This document shows positions 12,043-20,890 of a DNA stretch of 64,000 bases, piece by piece; position 1 is the first letter of the stretch, and each line of letters begins with the position of its first letter. Position numbers and translations under genes: made by a program. Source of the stretch: Gari tellinella (taxonomy: Eukaryota > Mollusca > Bivalvia > Cardiida > Psammobiidae); contig OV277869.1 in assembly GCA_922989275.2 (NCBI GenBank), positions 25,430,189-25,494,188 on the forward strand, written 5' to 3'. A model generated the notes under the pieces. The model did not search any database. It was not told the DNA's origin and was given only the letters and a program-made list of their open reading frames with translations.

Positions 12043-13324
12043 GTTCTCTCTATGTCTGTCTGTTTGTCTCTCTGTGTGTATGTATGTGGGTCTACCTGTT
12101 CCTTCTGAAAATCACACCCGCTATTCCTGCTCTATCTCTCATTCCCTCTCTCTCCTTATCTCTCTTTATATATCTCTCTCTATTTTGTCTTTATGTGTGT
12201 CTCTCTCTGCCCACCCCTCTTTCTGTCTCCGCCTGTCTGTCAATGAACCTATCTCGGTCTCTCTCTCTCTCTATTTGCTGCACTCCACTCTCGCTCTCGC
12301 TCTCGCTCTCTGCACTATCCTCCATCTATAGATGTAACCTATCTCTCTCTGTAATTGTCCAATTTAAATTTCAGGGGTGAATGGGTTTATTAAAAATTAA
12401 TGGAAAGTCATTGACACGTGTTCAGTATAAAATAAAAAGTTCATGTGATGTTTTCTACAGACATCCGAAACAAAAGAGAGCCGATGTTTACCAGGGCCTC
12501 AAATGCATGCGAGAGTGCGTTAATATATGGCTTCTATTAGACGTAAAACCTGCTTAGGAACAACAACAATACGCTTTCTATATTATCAACTCTGCTCTAT
12601 GCCAATTCACTGCCTTGCCTCGTGTACAATGATTATTTGAAAACAGTTTGGATCCTGGTCAGACGTCGCGTTACAGATATAGCTTGGCATGCCAAAAAGT
12701 TTGGATCATGACCAAACATCGCAAAACGAGGTGTCTAATCAGAATCCAAACAGTTTGCAAGCAACCAGTGAAGGAGTTAACACACATTTGACTATAATTG
12801 TTAAAATCAGTAATGCTGGTAGGACGATATTCCTTAACTTCTTCAGCCCTGGGACTTCAAATAATCAAATTTATTTTCAAAATTAGTCTAGTCTATTTGT
12901 CAATATTGATAACGGTTTTTACATTTTATTGCAGACGCTGATAATTGAGAAGAGCTTTGATCTGGGTCTCCACAGTTTGCAAAAAAAAGTGAAACGTTCA
13001 CATGAAAACTGTTTTTAAATGACGTGTACACACGCGCCACTAGAGGGTAATGAATTAACCTTCATCACACCATGTATTTGACGTATGTAAAGTTGGTCGA
13101 CTGCAACATTCGTCTAGTTTGATTTACCTACCATTTACTTCAGAAAATTTCAGAAACATGTCAAATTCATAGGCAGAGTTAATTCGGCATCTCATAGTTA
13201 TCAAAAATTACCCGTTGCGTGTAGGAGGGTCTCAACTACACTAGAGGTCTAGTTATTACTTACCAACTTGCGAAACGAGAGTGTATGCTAGAACCACAAA
13301 CAGGTATTGTACAACAGCCATCAT
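1..13324 (-). CDS. Secreted cysteine-containing protein of unknown family, partial (C-terminus off the left edge)
   Basis: Gene model read on the minus strand from splice signals. Coding exons are 13324-13264 (start ATG at 13324, donor GTAAGT), 11190-11021 (acceptor CATAG, donor GTAACT), 3158-3014 (acceptor CCACAG, donor GTACGT) and 162-1 (acceptor TTTACAG, open at the edge). The phases agree at all three junctions (1/2, 0/0, 1/2), giving about 179 residues. The first exon encodes a signal peptide beginning MMAVVQYLFVVLAY, with likely cleavage near VSQVA/GDD. The mature part has WECCDKS and ICDKCDW (exon 2) and NCSDFCAKSC (exon 3). Exon 4 is Asn/Thr/Ile-rich with at least one NxS/T sequon (NNS). 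Upstream, 13334 is an acceptor (TTTACAG), so a 5' UTR exon is expected. I do not recognise the family, and small exons inside the 7.9-kb intron could be missing. An extracellular role is inferred from the signal peptide and cysteines only. Confidence 0.68.
860..1083. mobile_element. TTAA-bounded MITE with A/C-type hairpin core
   Basis: The ends are TTAACCCATTTGCGCC and, inverted on the right, TTAACCCATTTGTGCCC, with TTAA at both borders (860-863 and 1080-1083). This is the piggyBac-type target signature. The hairpin core at 977-1043 begins GCAAACAGTGTAG and contains CTGATCAGA on both arms. No transposase is present. Confidence 0.75.
1268..1545. mobile_element. Decayed core-B MITE
   Basis: It retains the family's inner segments (CAGCCTGCTTTAA, TACCATCTGCTAGGATATAG, TCTGTATAAATTGGA), but the hairpin is mostly lost and the ends have eroded. 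Confidence 0.45.
2080..2275. repeat. CCGGG-rich imperfect short repeat
   Basis: About a dozen scattered ACCGGGTTA / CCGGGATT / ACCGGAAA motifs lie 10-20 bases apart, in GC-richer DNA than its surroundings. No open frame is associated. Its origin is not recognised; possibly a decayed minisatellite. Confidence 0.5.
3350..3602. mobile_element. TTAA-bounded MITE with core C
   Basis: The left end is TTAACCCTTTGAACCC; the right end is GGAAAGAGTTAA. The near-perfect hairpin at 3427-3493 has the axis GGCTCCGAAAGGAGCC. Family members share an inner block ending TGGAATTGTCCATTTAAA. It lies inside the 7.9-kb intron of the secreted-protein gene, about 190 bases upstream of the exon at 3014-3158. Confidence 0.75.
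3605..3976. mobile_element. Carrier-G MITE containing core B
   Basis: TA-flanked ends begin TACAGTAAAAACCCTCTAAA and are inverted on the right, with CCGGTTTAGAGGGG repeated near each end. The B hairpin lies at 3728-3799 with remnants of the TTAA carrier around it (AACCCATAGCTG on the left, GGCGTAAAA on the right). A second copy with the same internal insertion is at 61163-61539, so the composite has moved as one unit. Confidence 0.75.
4050..4215 (+). repeat. Dispersed repeat, inverted partner at 9245-9400
   Basis: It shares CAATTGTGCATTTT, AAAAGCACCAAATTT, GATGTTGAGCCATCGTGA and AAAATGGC blocks with the reverse complement of 9245-9400. It is a dispersed repeat of unknown type with CCATTTTGG-like inner palindromes. 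Confidence 0.55.
5093..5630 (+). repeat. CAAGAGCCCCATGAGGC dispersed repeat
   Basis: It begins after an A-run with ACAAGAGCCCCATGAGGC..ATTCGCTCACCTGAG, a motif I associate with common molluscan interspersed repeats. Internally there are loose tandem units around CTTTCTCATCATACAAGTAAGACACCTA. A related piece without the head occurs at about 4240-4420. No coding potential. Confidence 0.5.
5773..7054 (-). pseudogene. Broken conserved ORF of a repeat-associated metazoan family
   Basis: Several minus-strand frames in order carry blocks I recall from a multicopy uncharacterised protein family of cnidarian and mollusc genomes. They are ARDGNLDEFFQHENQACPP (about 6930), then KPTSAKTLNEYARD..LDLVWDRYIFDSLK (about 6600-6740), ENFLRVDSN (about 6530), ELWLAFGTG..AAHEIAAELG..HALAGCD (about 6110-6260) and VKREVYQGGHMWDQ (about 5830-5870). 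The frame changes at least three times and a 19-base G-run interrupts it. The family link is from memory. It may have been carried by a transposon. Confidence 0.6.
7070..8105 (+). pseudogene. LINE reverse-transcriptase 3' fragment with PHD-like zinc finger
   Basis: Conceptual reading across frames starts near LLYADE (the catalytic YADD box, here degenerate) at about 7072. It continues with GRGLRVNMKKTKLMICGPG (about 7165-7220), a Cys-rich PHD-like finger CAVCRSG..CSRCKLWVH..CPICRD (about 7255-7400), a SFCYLGDML-like box (about 7470), SEAWAPSAPDLQRLRRND (about 7690-7745) and REAWRLGVRHSS..PVPGTPAAV (about 8025-8100). These are the order and motifs of the RT thumb and C-terminus of a non-LTR retrotransposon. 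Stops and frameshifts disable it; the 5' part is missing. It abuts the broken minus-strand ORF at 7054. Confidence 0.8.
8376..8515 (-). mobile_element. SINE 3' fragment
   Basis: On the minus strand it reads like 57205-57354: GCACTGT.., GGGTCTTTCTCCACCTATAA, AGCTGGACGACC, ACTGAAATACTGTTGAAAGC and an AAATCAAAT-rich tail. It is 5' truncated. Confidence 0.55.
8905..9160 (+). mobile_element. tRNA-derived SINE
   Basis: The head at 8909-8978 resembles a tRNA, with an A-box-like TAGTCGATGGGTAAAGC and a B-box-like GAGAGTTTGATCCCC, and GGCGG/CCGCC ends that can pair. The body includes GTGCTTTACACTGGGCATC and ends with GAGGCGTCCAATTAGCCC. The anticodon arm does not fold well, so it is not called as a functional tRNA. 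Confidence 0.55.
9245..9400 (-). repeat. Inverted partner of the repeat at 4050-4215
   Basis: It contains GGCGGCCATTTTGG, CACGATGGCTCAATATC and AAATTTGGTGCTTTTATC, each the reverse complement of the other copy. A truncated third piece of the same repeat (TGGTGGCCATCTTGAA) lies at 8876, just before the SINE. Confidence 0.55.
9730..9976. mobile_element. Decayed core-C MITE
   Basis: It has GCAAGCAGTGTAGACCAAG and GGGCTCCTATATGAGCC and the right inner block GTTACTTAGTGTCGAAAGAGTT, matching intact copies such as 38793-39035 in the same orientation. Confidence 0.55.
9989..10372. repeat. 26-bp tandem repeat
   Basis: About 14 copies of ACACATAGTTGGTCATTGCT plus GACTGA with point changes (GGTAATTGCT, GGTCAGTGTTGGCT) and two partly shortened units near 10290-10320. 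Non-coding minisatellite in an intron. Confidence 0.9.
10440..10522. repeat. CAA-type microsatellite
   Basis: Imperfect AAC/CAA triplets with GCA and GGC interruptions. The Asn-rich open frame across it is an artefact. Confidence 0.85.
10605..10854. mobile_element. Carrier-E MITE with core A
   Basis: A 250-bp element with TA at both borders and terminal inverted repeats TACAGTGGAGAATCTGTTAT. The core-A hairpin is at 10724-10790 with axis CCGGGTTACCCGG. Near-identical copies are at 29311-29560 (inverted), 36216-36468 and 36837-37086. TA target and short inverted ends suggest a Tc1/mariner-type mobiliser. It has inserted into another MITE (flanks at 10585-10604 and 10855-11000). Confidence 0.85.
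10855..11000. mobile_element. Right part of a core-C-type MITE split by the E insertion
   Basis: Flank sequences GGTATACTCGTC (10583-10594) and AAGAGTACACTTGTACTG, AACCCTTAATAG (10861 onward) match 11255-11460 once the E element is removed. This gives a before/after view of the insertion. Confidence 0.55.
11255..11460. mobile_element. Core-C-type MITE (GAGTATACTC variant)
   Basis: It begins at the short palindrome GACGAGTATACTCGTC, then CAAACAGTG, TACACTTGCCC, a part hairpin GGAGCCCTTTGATCAGG and ACACTGTTTGTCATTTTGAC. It ends near TGGAATTGTCCATTAAAAG. The same order is seen at 3387-3600 and 51860-52045. Confidence 0.55.
11985..12350. repeat. CT-rich low-complexity tract
   Basis: Long (TC)n runs with TGTCTGTCTG and CTCGCTCTCGC interruptions. 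Two Leu/Ser-rich open frames across it are artefacts of composition. Confidence 0.9.
12640..12765. mobile_element. Decayed core-A hairpin
   Basis: It has GAAAACAGTTTGGATCCTGG, AGACGTCGCGTTA and the mirror arm TCTAATCAGAATCCAAACAG, separated by extra sequence. No ends can be set. Confidence 0.45.
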
Positions 13325-13364
13325 GCTGAGTCGTCTGTAAATATCACAATAGTTGTCCATATTT

Positions 13365-13475
13365 AAGCGTTTGAGATGAGTCTAAGAGCGTTGCCTAGGA
13401 TTGGTCAGATTTTAGCAGATGTTCAAATCTGAGCAATGAAACGCTTGTAAACGATTTTAGATACATATTAAATGC
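13365..13475. repeat. Family-K inverted repeat, copy 1
   Basis: Arms GCGTTTGAGATGAGTCTAAG and, inverted, CTTGTAAACGATTT..AAATGC. It matches 41518-41661 and a weaker copy at 15485-15590. It lies just upstream of the signal-peptide exon of the secreted-protein gene. Confidence 0.5.
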
Positions 13476-13479
13476 TTTA

Positions 13480-14920
13480 TAAACGTAGAACTGTGTTACA
13501 TAACAATTGAAATTCGAAATATTTCGTTTAAGACTTCAACAATGTACATAAAAAAAAACGGATTTATATTAGAGTCGTGCCATGACAAAACCAGCCTTAT
13601 TGCATTGCAACATTTAACAGACCAAATGTGACGTGTGTTTGGACATGATTATCTTTGAAAAAGACCCTTAGAAGTCGAAATATTAGAAAAGAGCAGTTTA
13701 TATATTAATACTATATAATTACCTATCTGAAATATCGTTATATTTATTGTGAATTCAAACAGTTTGGTAATTGTACCACAATTACTTTAGTCAACATTTC
13801 AAAAGAATGATTTGGAATAACATTGCAGATGATATCATTTAATCGAATTGGGTAAACCAAATGATTGAGTTAGTCCATAAAAGAGTTTTACTAATACCGG
13901 TACGTTATTAAAAATAGGTATTTGGAAGCAAGTTAAATTATTTAGCGTTATGAAATGATGACTAATTTCTTTTTAAAGATGTATCAACATTATGAACGCA
14001 TTCGTGGATCAGCCATATTTTAGCTCAGGTTAAAATTATGCTACCTCTTTGGTTAGGTAGTATACGTTGAAACTTACTAATAACAAAATTGGACATATTG
14101 AATATACATGTATAAGAAAACATTTATTTCCTCTCTGCAATATCGTATTGTAAAATCGACTCGATATCTTGCATCTTTAATCATATTAACCAATTACCCG
14201 ATAGATAAATATTTTAACGCCTTTAATTTATTGCTACACTAAAGAAAATATATGCTTAGCTGCCCTTTTAATACAGTATTGAATATACACAGTTCGAAAT
14301 ATGTTAGGCTGATAGAAAGTAGAATGCTCCTTAAAACTCCATTATGTAGTCAATTGGTCGTTGAAGTGTTATTTTATAGTTATATTTGTACGGGGACAAT
14401 GACATGACGGGGTAAATGACATGGCCTTGCAATGGCATCACTAATATATGTATCGTATGTTTACATACGGTTGCATACTTTATTTGTTTAATTAATACAG
14501 ATTAAAATGGACATTACGTAAATGGACACTGGAATTGTCCATTTGAATTTTCAGAGTGGACGAGTTAAAAATATCACGACGATGGAAACAGTATTTCTAA
14601 CATTTGTGTTTGGTCTATGTCATCTTTTAGATTCAATGACGAGTTTGTTGGCAAGAATGCTTAATCTAATTAACTCGTGCCAAAAATTGTTTATATACAC
14701 TTAAACTTTTATATCTAAGTTATATTTGTATCTAAATTTCTGGAACATTTAATAACCTTTTCTGCTTTCCAGACTTGAAACTTATCAATAATTATGGAGT
14801 TTTGTTTTAAATTAATGGGGTATTGGTCAGGGTTCCCAACACCCTTCGGTAATTAAATGCTATGAAAACCAGATAAATGGTAAAAAAAATCTAGCATTAG
14901 TCAGTGACATCTTTGAAAAG
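13480..14920. other. AT-rich intron DNA with decayed MITE pieces
   Basis: No ORF or repeat could be defined apart from a faded core-B element (about 14185-14345, with TTAACGCCTTTAATTTATTG) and a core-C tail (about 14520-14575, TGGAATTGTCCATTTGAA). Confidence 0.5.
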
Positions 14921-14929
14921 AATCATAAC

Positions 14930-15175
14930 ATTCCTTAAAAATCACATCTTATATTCATCTGGGACCTGTCTTATTAAAAGTCGTACGATAAAAACGGTCG
15001 CAACTCAAAACTTTATAATTTCTGAGTTTTCCAGCTTATCCTGTCTCTTTTCAGGACAACTCCATAGTCTTGTCATAAATCAGGATCAGATGGCGAAATT
15101 AATTATAATTGGGAACTTTAGAGCCTGACTTACGACAATATCTGTCATACGTCGTTTTGTAAGACGGGTCCCCCA
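14930..15175. mobile_element. Diverged family-I inverted-repeat element
   Basis: GTCTTATTAAAAGTCGTACGATAAAAACG on the left and, on the right, CTTACGACA..CGTCGTTTTGTAAGACGGG mirror each other, as in the better copy at 25332-25550. Confidence 0.5.
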
Positions 15176-15484
15176 GAAGACTTAAATAATTCTAAACATA
15201 TCCTTATATGTTATTGATATTCAAAAAGGATGTTTTGGGTCATATTAAGGAAGAACGGTTTTAGAACAGAAAAATCATTGAAGATTGATCTAACAAAATA
15301 TCAATAACTCTAAATCTAAAATCTTAACACGTCGAATCTCGATAAGTTGAACCTGTTTTGTCGAATTTAGTCGTATTTCTACAAATTAATTGTAATAACT
15401 CTAGGTAGCTTAACGCAAACATACCCGTATTAAAAACATTGAAAGCAATTAAGACCGCATAATAAATCAATTACCACACGCTAC

Positions 15485-15590
15485 AAGGCGTTTGAGCGTC
15501 TGTGGTCGTTCACAAGCATTTAATTGGCAAAATTTGAGCAAAAGCTTAATCTGACCAATGAAATGCTTGGGAACGATCTTTTTTATTATT
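15485..15590. repeat. Family-K inverted repeat, copy 2
   Basis: Arms GCGTTTGAGCGTCTG and the partial mirror GAAATGCTTGGGAACGATC, with CTGACCAATGAAATGCTT as in the other copies. Confidence 0.45.
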
Positions 15591-16056
15591 ATCATAACAG
15601 TGCAATATTTTAAATTATATTTCATTATATATCATATCATATTATTTTTACACTGCTTACTTTCTAAATTGCAAAGAAAAGGTTCTACATAAAGACATTG
15701 ACATATTTTATTTAAAGAATAAAATAAATTTGTATTTTATTGACGATAATATTTTCTACTATCATTATACAATGATCAGTTCCGCACATTAGCTCACTTC
15801 ATACACTAATATGTAACTTTTTTTTGTTGACACTTCTACAATTACAAAACAAAAGTGTCAGAATAGAAATGTTTAAGAGGAATGTTTGATAAAGTGTTTC
15901 TATTTTCTTTTGTATACGTTCCTAAATTGAGTCTATTTAAAGATACATGTAATAACTTACATGTTTTTCAGGACGAAATTTGCTAAGTTTAGACCCGAAT
16001 CTTCAAGCAGGCGTCTCGATGAAAACAATCACTGAAAATTAAAACAAAGTACTTAC

Positions 16057-16130
16057 AGTGTGTCTTCTGATGTGTAGACTGTGTTTTCTGAAGCGTAGAC
16101 TGCTTGGATGTTGAATTGTCTGTTACAACG
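16057..16130 (-). other. Probable non-coding first exon of the secreted-protein gene
   Basis: Reading leftward from a TATA box, the minus strand runs about 75 bases with no ATG and ends at a good donor (CACACT then GTAAGT, intron starting at 16056). The next exon downstream begins after the TTTACAG acceptor at 13334 and carries the start codon. The start is set only as about 25-30 bases after the TATA box. Assignment to the secreted-protein gene is inferred from strand and order. Confidence 0.45.
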
Positions 16131-16155
16131 ACGAGATTGCAGGTAGCCCTAGCCT

Positions 16156-16163
16156 CTTATATA
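16156..16163 (-). promoter_or_regulatory. TATA box
   Basis: The minus strand reads TATATAAG within CTGTATATAAGAGGC, about 30 bases before the inferred first exon. TATA boxes are typical of tissue-restricted, highly expressed secreted-protein genes. The match to consensus is exact, but AT-rich DNA yields chance matches. Confidence 0.45.
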
Positions 16164-16251
16164 CAGTTTAGGTGCCGTTCTACGTGGTTGTCTAAACGTT
16201 CGATAAACGATTAATGTTAAGCATGCTAGCGGCGAGACAATGCTAACCTTT

Positions 16252-16318
16252 GCAAAGAGTTTGCATCCTGATGAGACGCCGCGTAACGCGGAGTCTCATT
16301 AGGATTCAAACTCTTTGA
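16252..16318. repeat. Core-A-like hairpin without visible carrier
   Basis: The arms are TGCAAAGAGTTTGCATCCTG and TAGGATTCAAACTCTTTGAC with axis GCCGCGTAACGCGG. It is diverged (CAAAGAG for CAAACAG) and sits about 90 bases upstream of the TATA box on the gene's 5' side. Confidence 0.6.
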
Positions 16319-17060
16319 CACTCTGATCTTGCTTTGATAAAGAAAACTTGAAAATTCAATATTTAGAATAGTAGCAGATGACAATTGTTTCAGGAGAAAA
16401 TATAACCAGTATTCAAAGCGTTATCTATAACTATTATATCCTTTTTATTATTACCATTTTTATTACCGTTTGTCTCGTAACAACTACAACAATTTCAGGG
16501 TGCAATGTAACTGTGGCAAGTGTTGGTAAACTGAACATTCTAATATTTTGTCTTTGACGGCGTGGACAGAAAACATAGAATAAAATAGAATAGAACCTTT
16601 GTTATGCGAAAACTCTAACATGAGCCATGAGCATAGCAACCACAAAACAAATCAGGGAATGGCAAGATGGTGTTTGGCAAAATACTTTTTGTATATACTA
16701 TGTCGCCGAATACGTTATAAATAATTCAGGAATGGATCAAATTCTTAAAATTCAAAACATAATTTCTAATCGTGGTGTTTTCTTGATACGGAAGAGACAG
16801 GTCGATACATCCATGGCCTTTTGGCGAAGGGAAATGTACATGCATCAAATCAGATTTTGCTAGAACAACCTATATATCGTCACCTGAGCGCAACACGGTC
16901 TTAAGTCACATTTTTTCAGAAACGGACTTTTCATCATTTTCTAACACATTTCCCCATAATACATCTTATGAAAAAGCATTTCAGAAAAATTCTGAAAATT
17001 GTTGACAAAAAAGGTATAATTGTTCAAAGGTCTTAACTCAAACTGTTCAAGTCTTTTGGT

Positions 17061-17098
17061 GCAAAACGGTCTTAAGTAGACTTAAGACCAAGTTGCAC
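17061..17098. repeat. Subterminal palindromic repeat of the 4.3-kb element
   Basis: GCAAAACGGTCTTAAGT, two bases, then ACTTAAGACCAAGTTGC: the terminal motif in both orientations around one axis. Confidence 0.75.
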
Positions 17099-17248
17099 AC
17101 AAAAAAAAATTTATTAAAAAGGGAAGTAACTCAAATTGCATTTGTCTTATGACATTATAAGTTGTCTTTATGACATCAAATGATGACATCATAATTATGA
17201 ATTATTAATTTTACATTTGTGATAAATTTATGATAAAAAAATGGAAAT

Positions 17249-17285
17249 TGCAAAACGGTCTAAGTAGACTTAAGACCGCGTTGCA
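17249..17285. repeat. Subterminal palindromic repeat, second copy
   Basis: GCAAAACGGTCTAAGTAGAC then TTAAGACCGCGTTGC. It is 188 bases after the first copy and one base shorter in the left arm. Both copies are followed by an A-run and GGAAGT. Confidence 0.7.
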
Positions 17286-17798
17286 CACAAAAAAAAGTTT
17301 TTAAAAAAGGAAGTGATTTTTATCTATTTCAAGAAGCCTACTTTTTGCCAAGTTTTCTGATGCTTTGAAGACCTAGAATAGGGTAAGTACAAAGGTTTTT
17401 CATGCAAGTCTGATGCAGAAAAATTAGCAGACTTTATGGAATTATTGATTAGATTTGTATCTATCTTCCTGATACTTAACAAAAATCCTTACATTGTATA
17501 AAGCTGTATGGTTTGCTAGGTTTTAAAAATACAAAACAAAGTAATATTTTACTAGTATAGAGCTAGGTTAGTTTGAACTGAGTGGCAAAATAGTCTCATT
17601 TTTGGATGGTGTGTAAAACTGTACAATTAACTTATCATGATAAAACTTGTATGTTTGGCTACATCATTATGCATGAATGGGTGTTCTTTAGTACATGTTT
17701 TCACAATTTAGCGAAACATTTTGTAAGCTTTTGGGCCACATAGTGATTCTGAATCTATCTGTGTGCAACATATCTACAATTATGTTTTGGCTTTCTAG

Positions 17799-18014
17799 AT
17801 TGACCATGTTGAGGGCGTCAAGCCACCGCAGGGTGATCCCAAATACAAAAGTAGCGGGCGACAGTGTATGGCCATATCACTTATGGCAATGATCAAGTCA
17901 AAACAAATCAACCCAGAGCTCTGGACCAAAGAAACGTTTGATTCCATTCTTGAAGATGGTGATAAACTGTACCAGGATATTGCAAGAAATTCAAACATTA
18001 GAGGACCTACCTAA
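17799..18014 (+). pseudogene. Cysteine-protease-like ORF relic inside the 4.3-kb element
   Basis: Seventy-one codons open with no ATG, preceded by an acceptor-like TTTCTAG. The frame contains IDHVEGVKPPQGDP, SSGRQCMAISLMAMI, INPELWTKETFDSILEDGDK and then stops. The G(K/R)QC motif followed by a helix and (I/L)xxGDxLY resembles the catalytic-Cys half of OTU/tegument-protease-like proteins often found as multicopy ORFs in invertebrate genomes; this is from memory. Downstream, 18140-18200 reads CIITIGERTPA and then breaks frame at about the place expected for the second catalytic region. Non-functional here. Confidence 0.45.
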
Positions 18015-18399
18015 AAAGTGAAATATTCCAGTGTGCAATATTCCACATGCATAAGTGGTTCACTTGATAGAGATCGCTCAGAGCCTGGAGACCTTTCTAC
18101 AACATTTGGGATGCCATTGAAAAAATGTGTACAGACAACTCTAAATGCATAATAACGATTGGGGAAAGAACCCCAGCATATTCTACAAGCATCTTCAAGA
18201 TACAAAAAAACCTTTATCTTCGACAGTCACAGCCGAGACCCCAGTGGACTTCCGGTTTCATAGTAGAAGCACGTCTTTTGAATTAGCATTGAACTTAAAT
18301 GCCTTTTATCTTATTCTACTTTTTCAGTCATCAGTGTGGTGCTGATTGATCCATCTTGTTTCAAGAAAACTGAACTGCAATAAATCTGTGTACACATAC

Positions 18400-18640
18400 T
18401 TAACCCATTACCCAATAGCTTGATTCTATTTTTGAAAACAGGTGACCACTTAAAGCAGGTTAAAAGTGAAGCAAAATGTGCCTAAGACACATTCTGCTTT
18501 ATTTTCAGCTTGCTTTAAGCTACCATCTGCTAGAATGTAGAAAATATTTCTTATAATATATATCCATGACTACATAAACTGAGAGTATTTTCTTGAGTGA
18601 AGGAATAAATCAAAGGTGTGAAAAGGCGTATATCAATAGA
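18400..18640. mobile_element. TTAA-bounded MITE with core B
   Basis: The left end is TTAACCCATTACCCAATAGC; the hairpin at about 18447-18523 has the axis TGTGCCTAAGACACA. The right end has decayed after AAAAGGCGTAT. Inserted in the 4.3-kb element. Confidence 0.65.
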
Positions 18641-18845
18641 CATTTTGATATCTATTATCAAATAAGAAAAAATATTGAATTTTTTACAAAATATTTTTCA
18701 TCAAAAGTACGGGATAGAAAATCCTGCATTTTTTTTTACTATTTACATAATAATGGAGAAAAGGTGGTTTATCTACAATGAAATGTAAGAGATTATCAAA
18801 TACTTGCTTTATCAAAAAGTTTGTTTGATATGCCTGAAAGATAAG

Positions 18846-18905
18846 GCCATTGGGATTACATCAGGGACATTCAGTAACATTTGTTATTGAATGTCCCTGA
18901 TTACA
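18846..18905. repeat. Short perfect-arm hairpin
   Basis: Arms AATCAGGGACATTCA and TGAATGTCCCTGAT with axis near TAACATTTGTTA. A longer interrupted pair (AGGTTCTAATCG.. / ..CGATTAGAACCT) lies at 18954-19080. Both are inside the 4.3-kb element. Confidence 0.6.
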
Positions 18906-19367
18906 TTTAGTAAGTAAAAATTTCAGGGAAAATACTATAGCTTGTTAGTTTAAGGTTCTAATCGGATATCCAAAAATGATTTTTTTCACTAGCCATGGCA
19001 GTTTCAGTTCACCAATGGTGGAATGCAATTGTCATGATAAGTGTAAGAATTTTTACTGGATATACATGCGATTAGAACCTGTAACTTATATGGAAAATGC
19101 TATCCTGATGAATTTCTTTCATGAAGTGTAGCTTGTTAATTTGCAACAGTTTACTGTAATAAGAATCAAATTGAAATTATTTAGTGTAATATTGATTGTG
19201 GTTTATGCTTATTTTCTGTTTCTGATGTTTTATTGTCAAAACCTTTTCAGTTGAGACTTATAATATTCTCGAACTACTAGAATTCCGTTCTGCTCTGCTG
19301 AATGAAAAAAAGTAGTTGACCATAGATTACAGAATATGACTTGTAATGAGTCTTAGCTCATATTACC

Positions 19368-19561
19368 CCTAAGTACGCCTTTTTATGCCTATAATTTATT
19401 CCTCCACTGAAGAAAATTGTTCCCTTTTATACAGTCATATATATGTATCAAAAGAAATATGTTTCATATCCTAGCAGATAATAGCTTAAAGCTTTACTTT
19501 TAACCTGCTTTAAGTAGTCACTTGTCCTCAAAGCTAGAAATAGGCCATGGGGTAATGGGTC
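19368..19561. mobile_element. Core-B MITE, inverted and internally deleted
   Basis: It reads TACGCCTTTTTATGCC..TTATTCCTCCACTGAAGAAA on the left and GCTAGAAATAGGCCATGGGGTAATGGGT on the right, but one arm of the hairpin is missing. Confidence 0.6.
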
Positions 19562-19599
19562 AACTGAATTGGATAATACCTAACATTAGCTATGGATAT

Positions 19600-20890
19600 A
19601 ATTTATCATGTAACTTGCAGTTTGAGAGTGCATTGAATGAGTGAGATAATGTACAAAGTAAGTAGCAGATGACGACGTCCAAATGATGCAACGCATTATA
19701 GATGATATTATTGTAGTTAGGAAATCATGTTCAATGTCACACTCAATTTTAGCCAAACTTTTAGGAAAAACTGTTTTCTAGTGTCAAAATCAACGTCTTT
19801 ATGGGTTATGTGATCAATGTAATTTCACACTTGTTCTTATTACATCTTGATATTATAATAAATTTGTAACAGAGAAAAACTCCATGAAAAGAACATTAGT
19901 TTATTTAATTCATTTAATTTTGATATTATGAAACTTGTTCACACAAATAAATATAATAATCGCTAAAGCTCGTATTTTATTACTTTGGTGAACTTGTGTC
20001 ATAAAATTAAGATGTAATAGGCAATCATGTCAGATCCTCTATATTTCAATCATGATGACCTTTGTGTTTTAGCATTCAAATTCTAGCATTGATAATCTAT
20101 TAGTATTGTTTGCATGCTTTAACTGTGAATCAAATGTTGAAATTATTAGAATGCATTCATAACACCACAAGAAATTCAGAAAACTATAATCAATGGGAAC
20201 TATAATCTACGACTCTGGACTTTATCATTACCGTAGGTCAAAACGTGTCAACTAAGTTTGTTGCCTTCTTCAGCATAATTGCCTAAAACTTAAAACTACA
20301 ACAACTGAGTCTATCTATTTCTGTATTGGAAAATGAAAAATAATTTATGCTTAAAACATTGTGAAATAATGCTTTCTAAAATGATCTCTAAAACATGTCC
20401 TATTGGGCATGGGTTTATAATTATAGTATATTAAAATTATTAAATACATTTACTTGTTAATGGAATAATATAACAGTTGCAAATTTTTATAGCAGATTGT
20501 TATTTTGTAATGTTCTAAAAGTTTAATAAAGAAGTTGATTTTACGCTGTGCTTTTTGTTTGATAATGAACTTCATACCCTTACCTAGTACCTACCAAGCA
20601 AAAATATGAATGCAGACCTGGAAAAACTGTAGTTCTTAAACAATATTTAATTGAATAGTTGGTAAATTGCATTTTAAGGGTAAATGGAATGTTTAAGCAT
20701 CATCCAAAGCAACAGGCAATACTCGTTCTATGAATTAAGTACCTAAAAACACTAAAACGTATTAAAACTTTTTATTTCTTACTTTATAAATGAAACTGAT
20801 TTACACCTAATACAGAGTTTTGATACAGGTAATAATTATGCAAAAAATATCTGAAAGATTCCACTAAACATTATCTCCAAAACCACAAAA
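19600..20890. other. AT-rich interior of the 4.3-kb element
   Basis: No ORF over 60 codons and no recognised repeat. At 20900-20968 two inverted copies of the terminal motif (AAGACCATGTTGCGCC and GGCGCAACAAGGTCTTAAG) mark the right subterminal region. Confidence 0.5.

Noticed and set aside
11948..12380. Leu/Ser-rich open frames
   Set aside because: Produced by the CT microsatellite.
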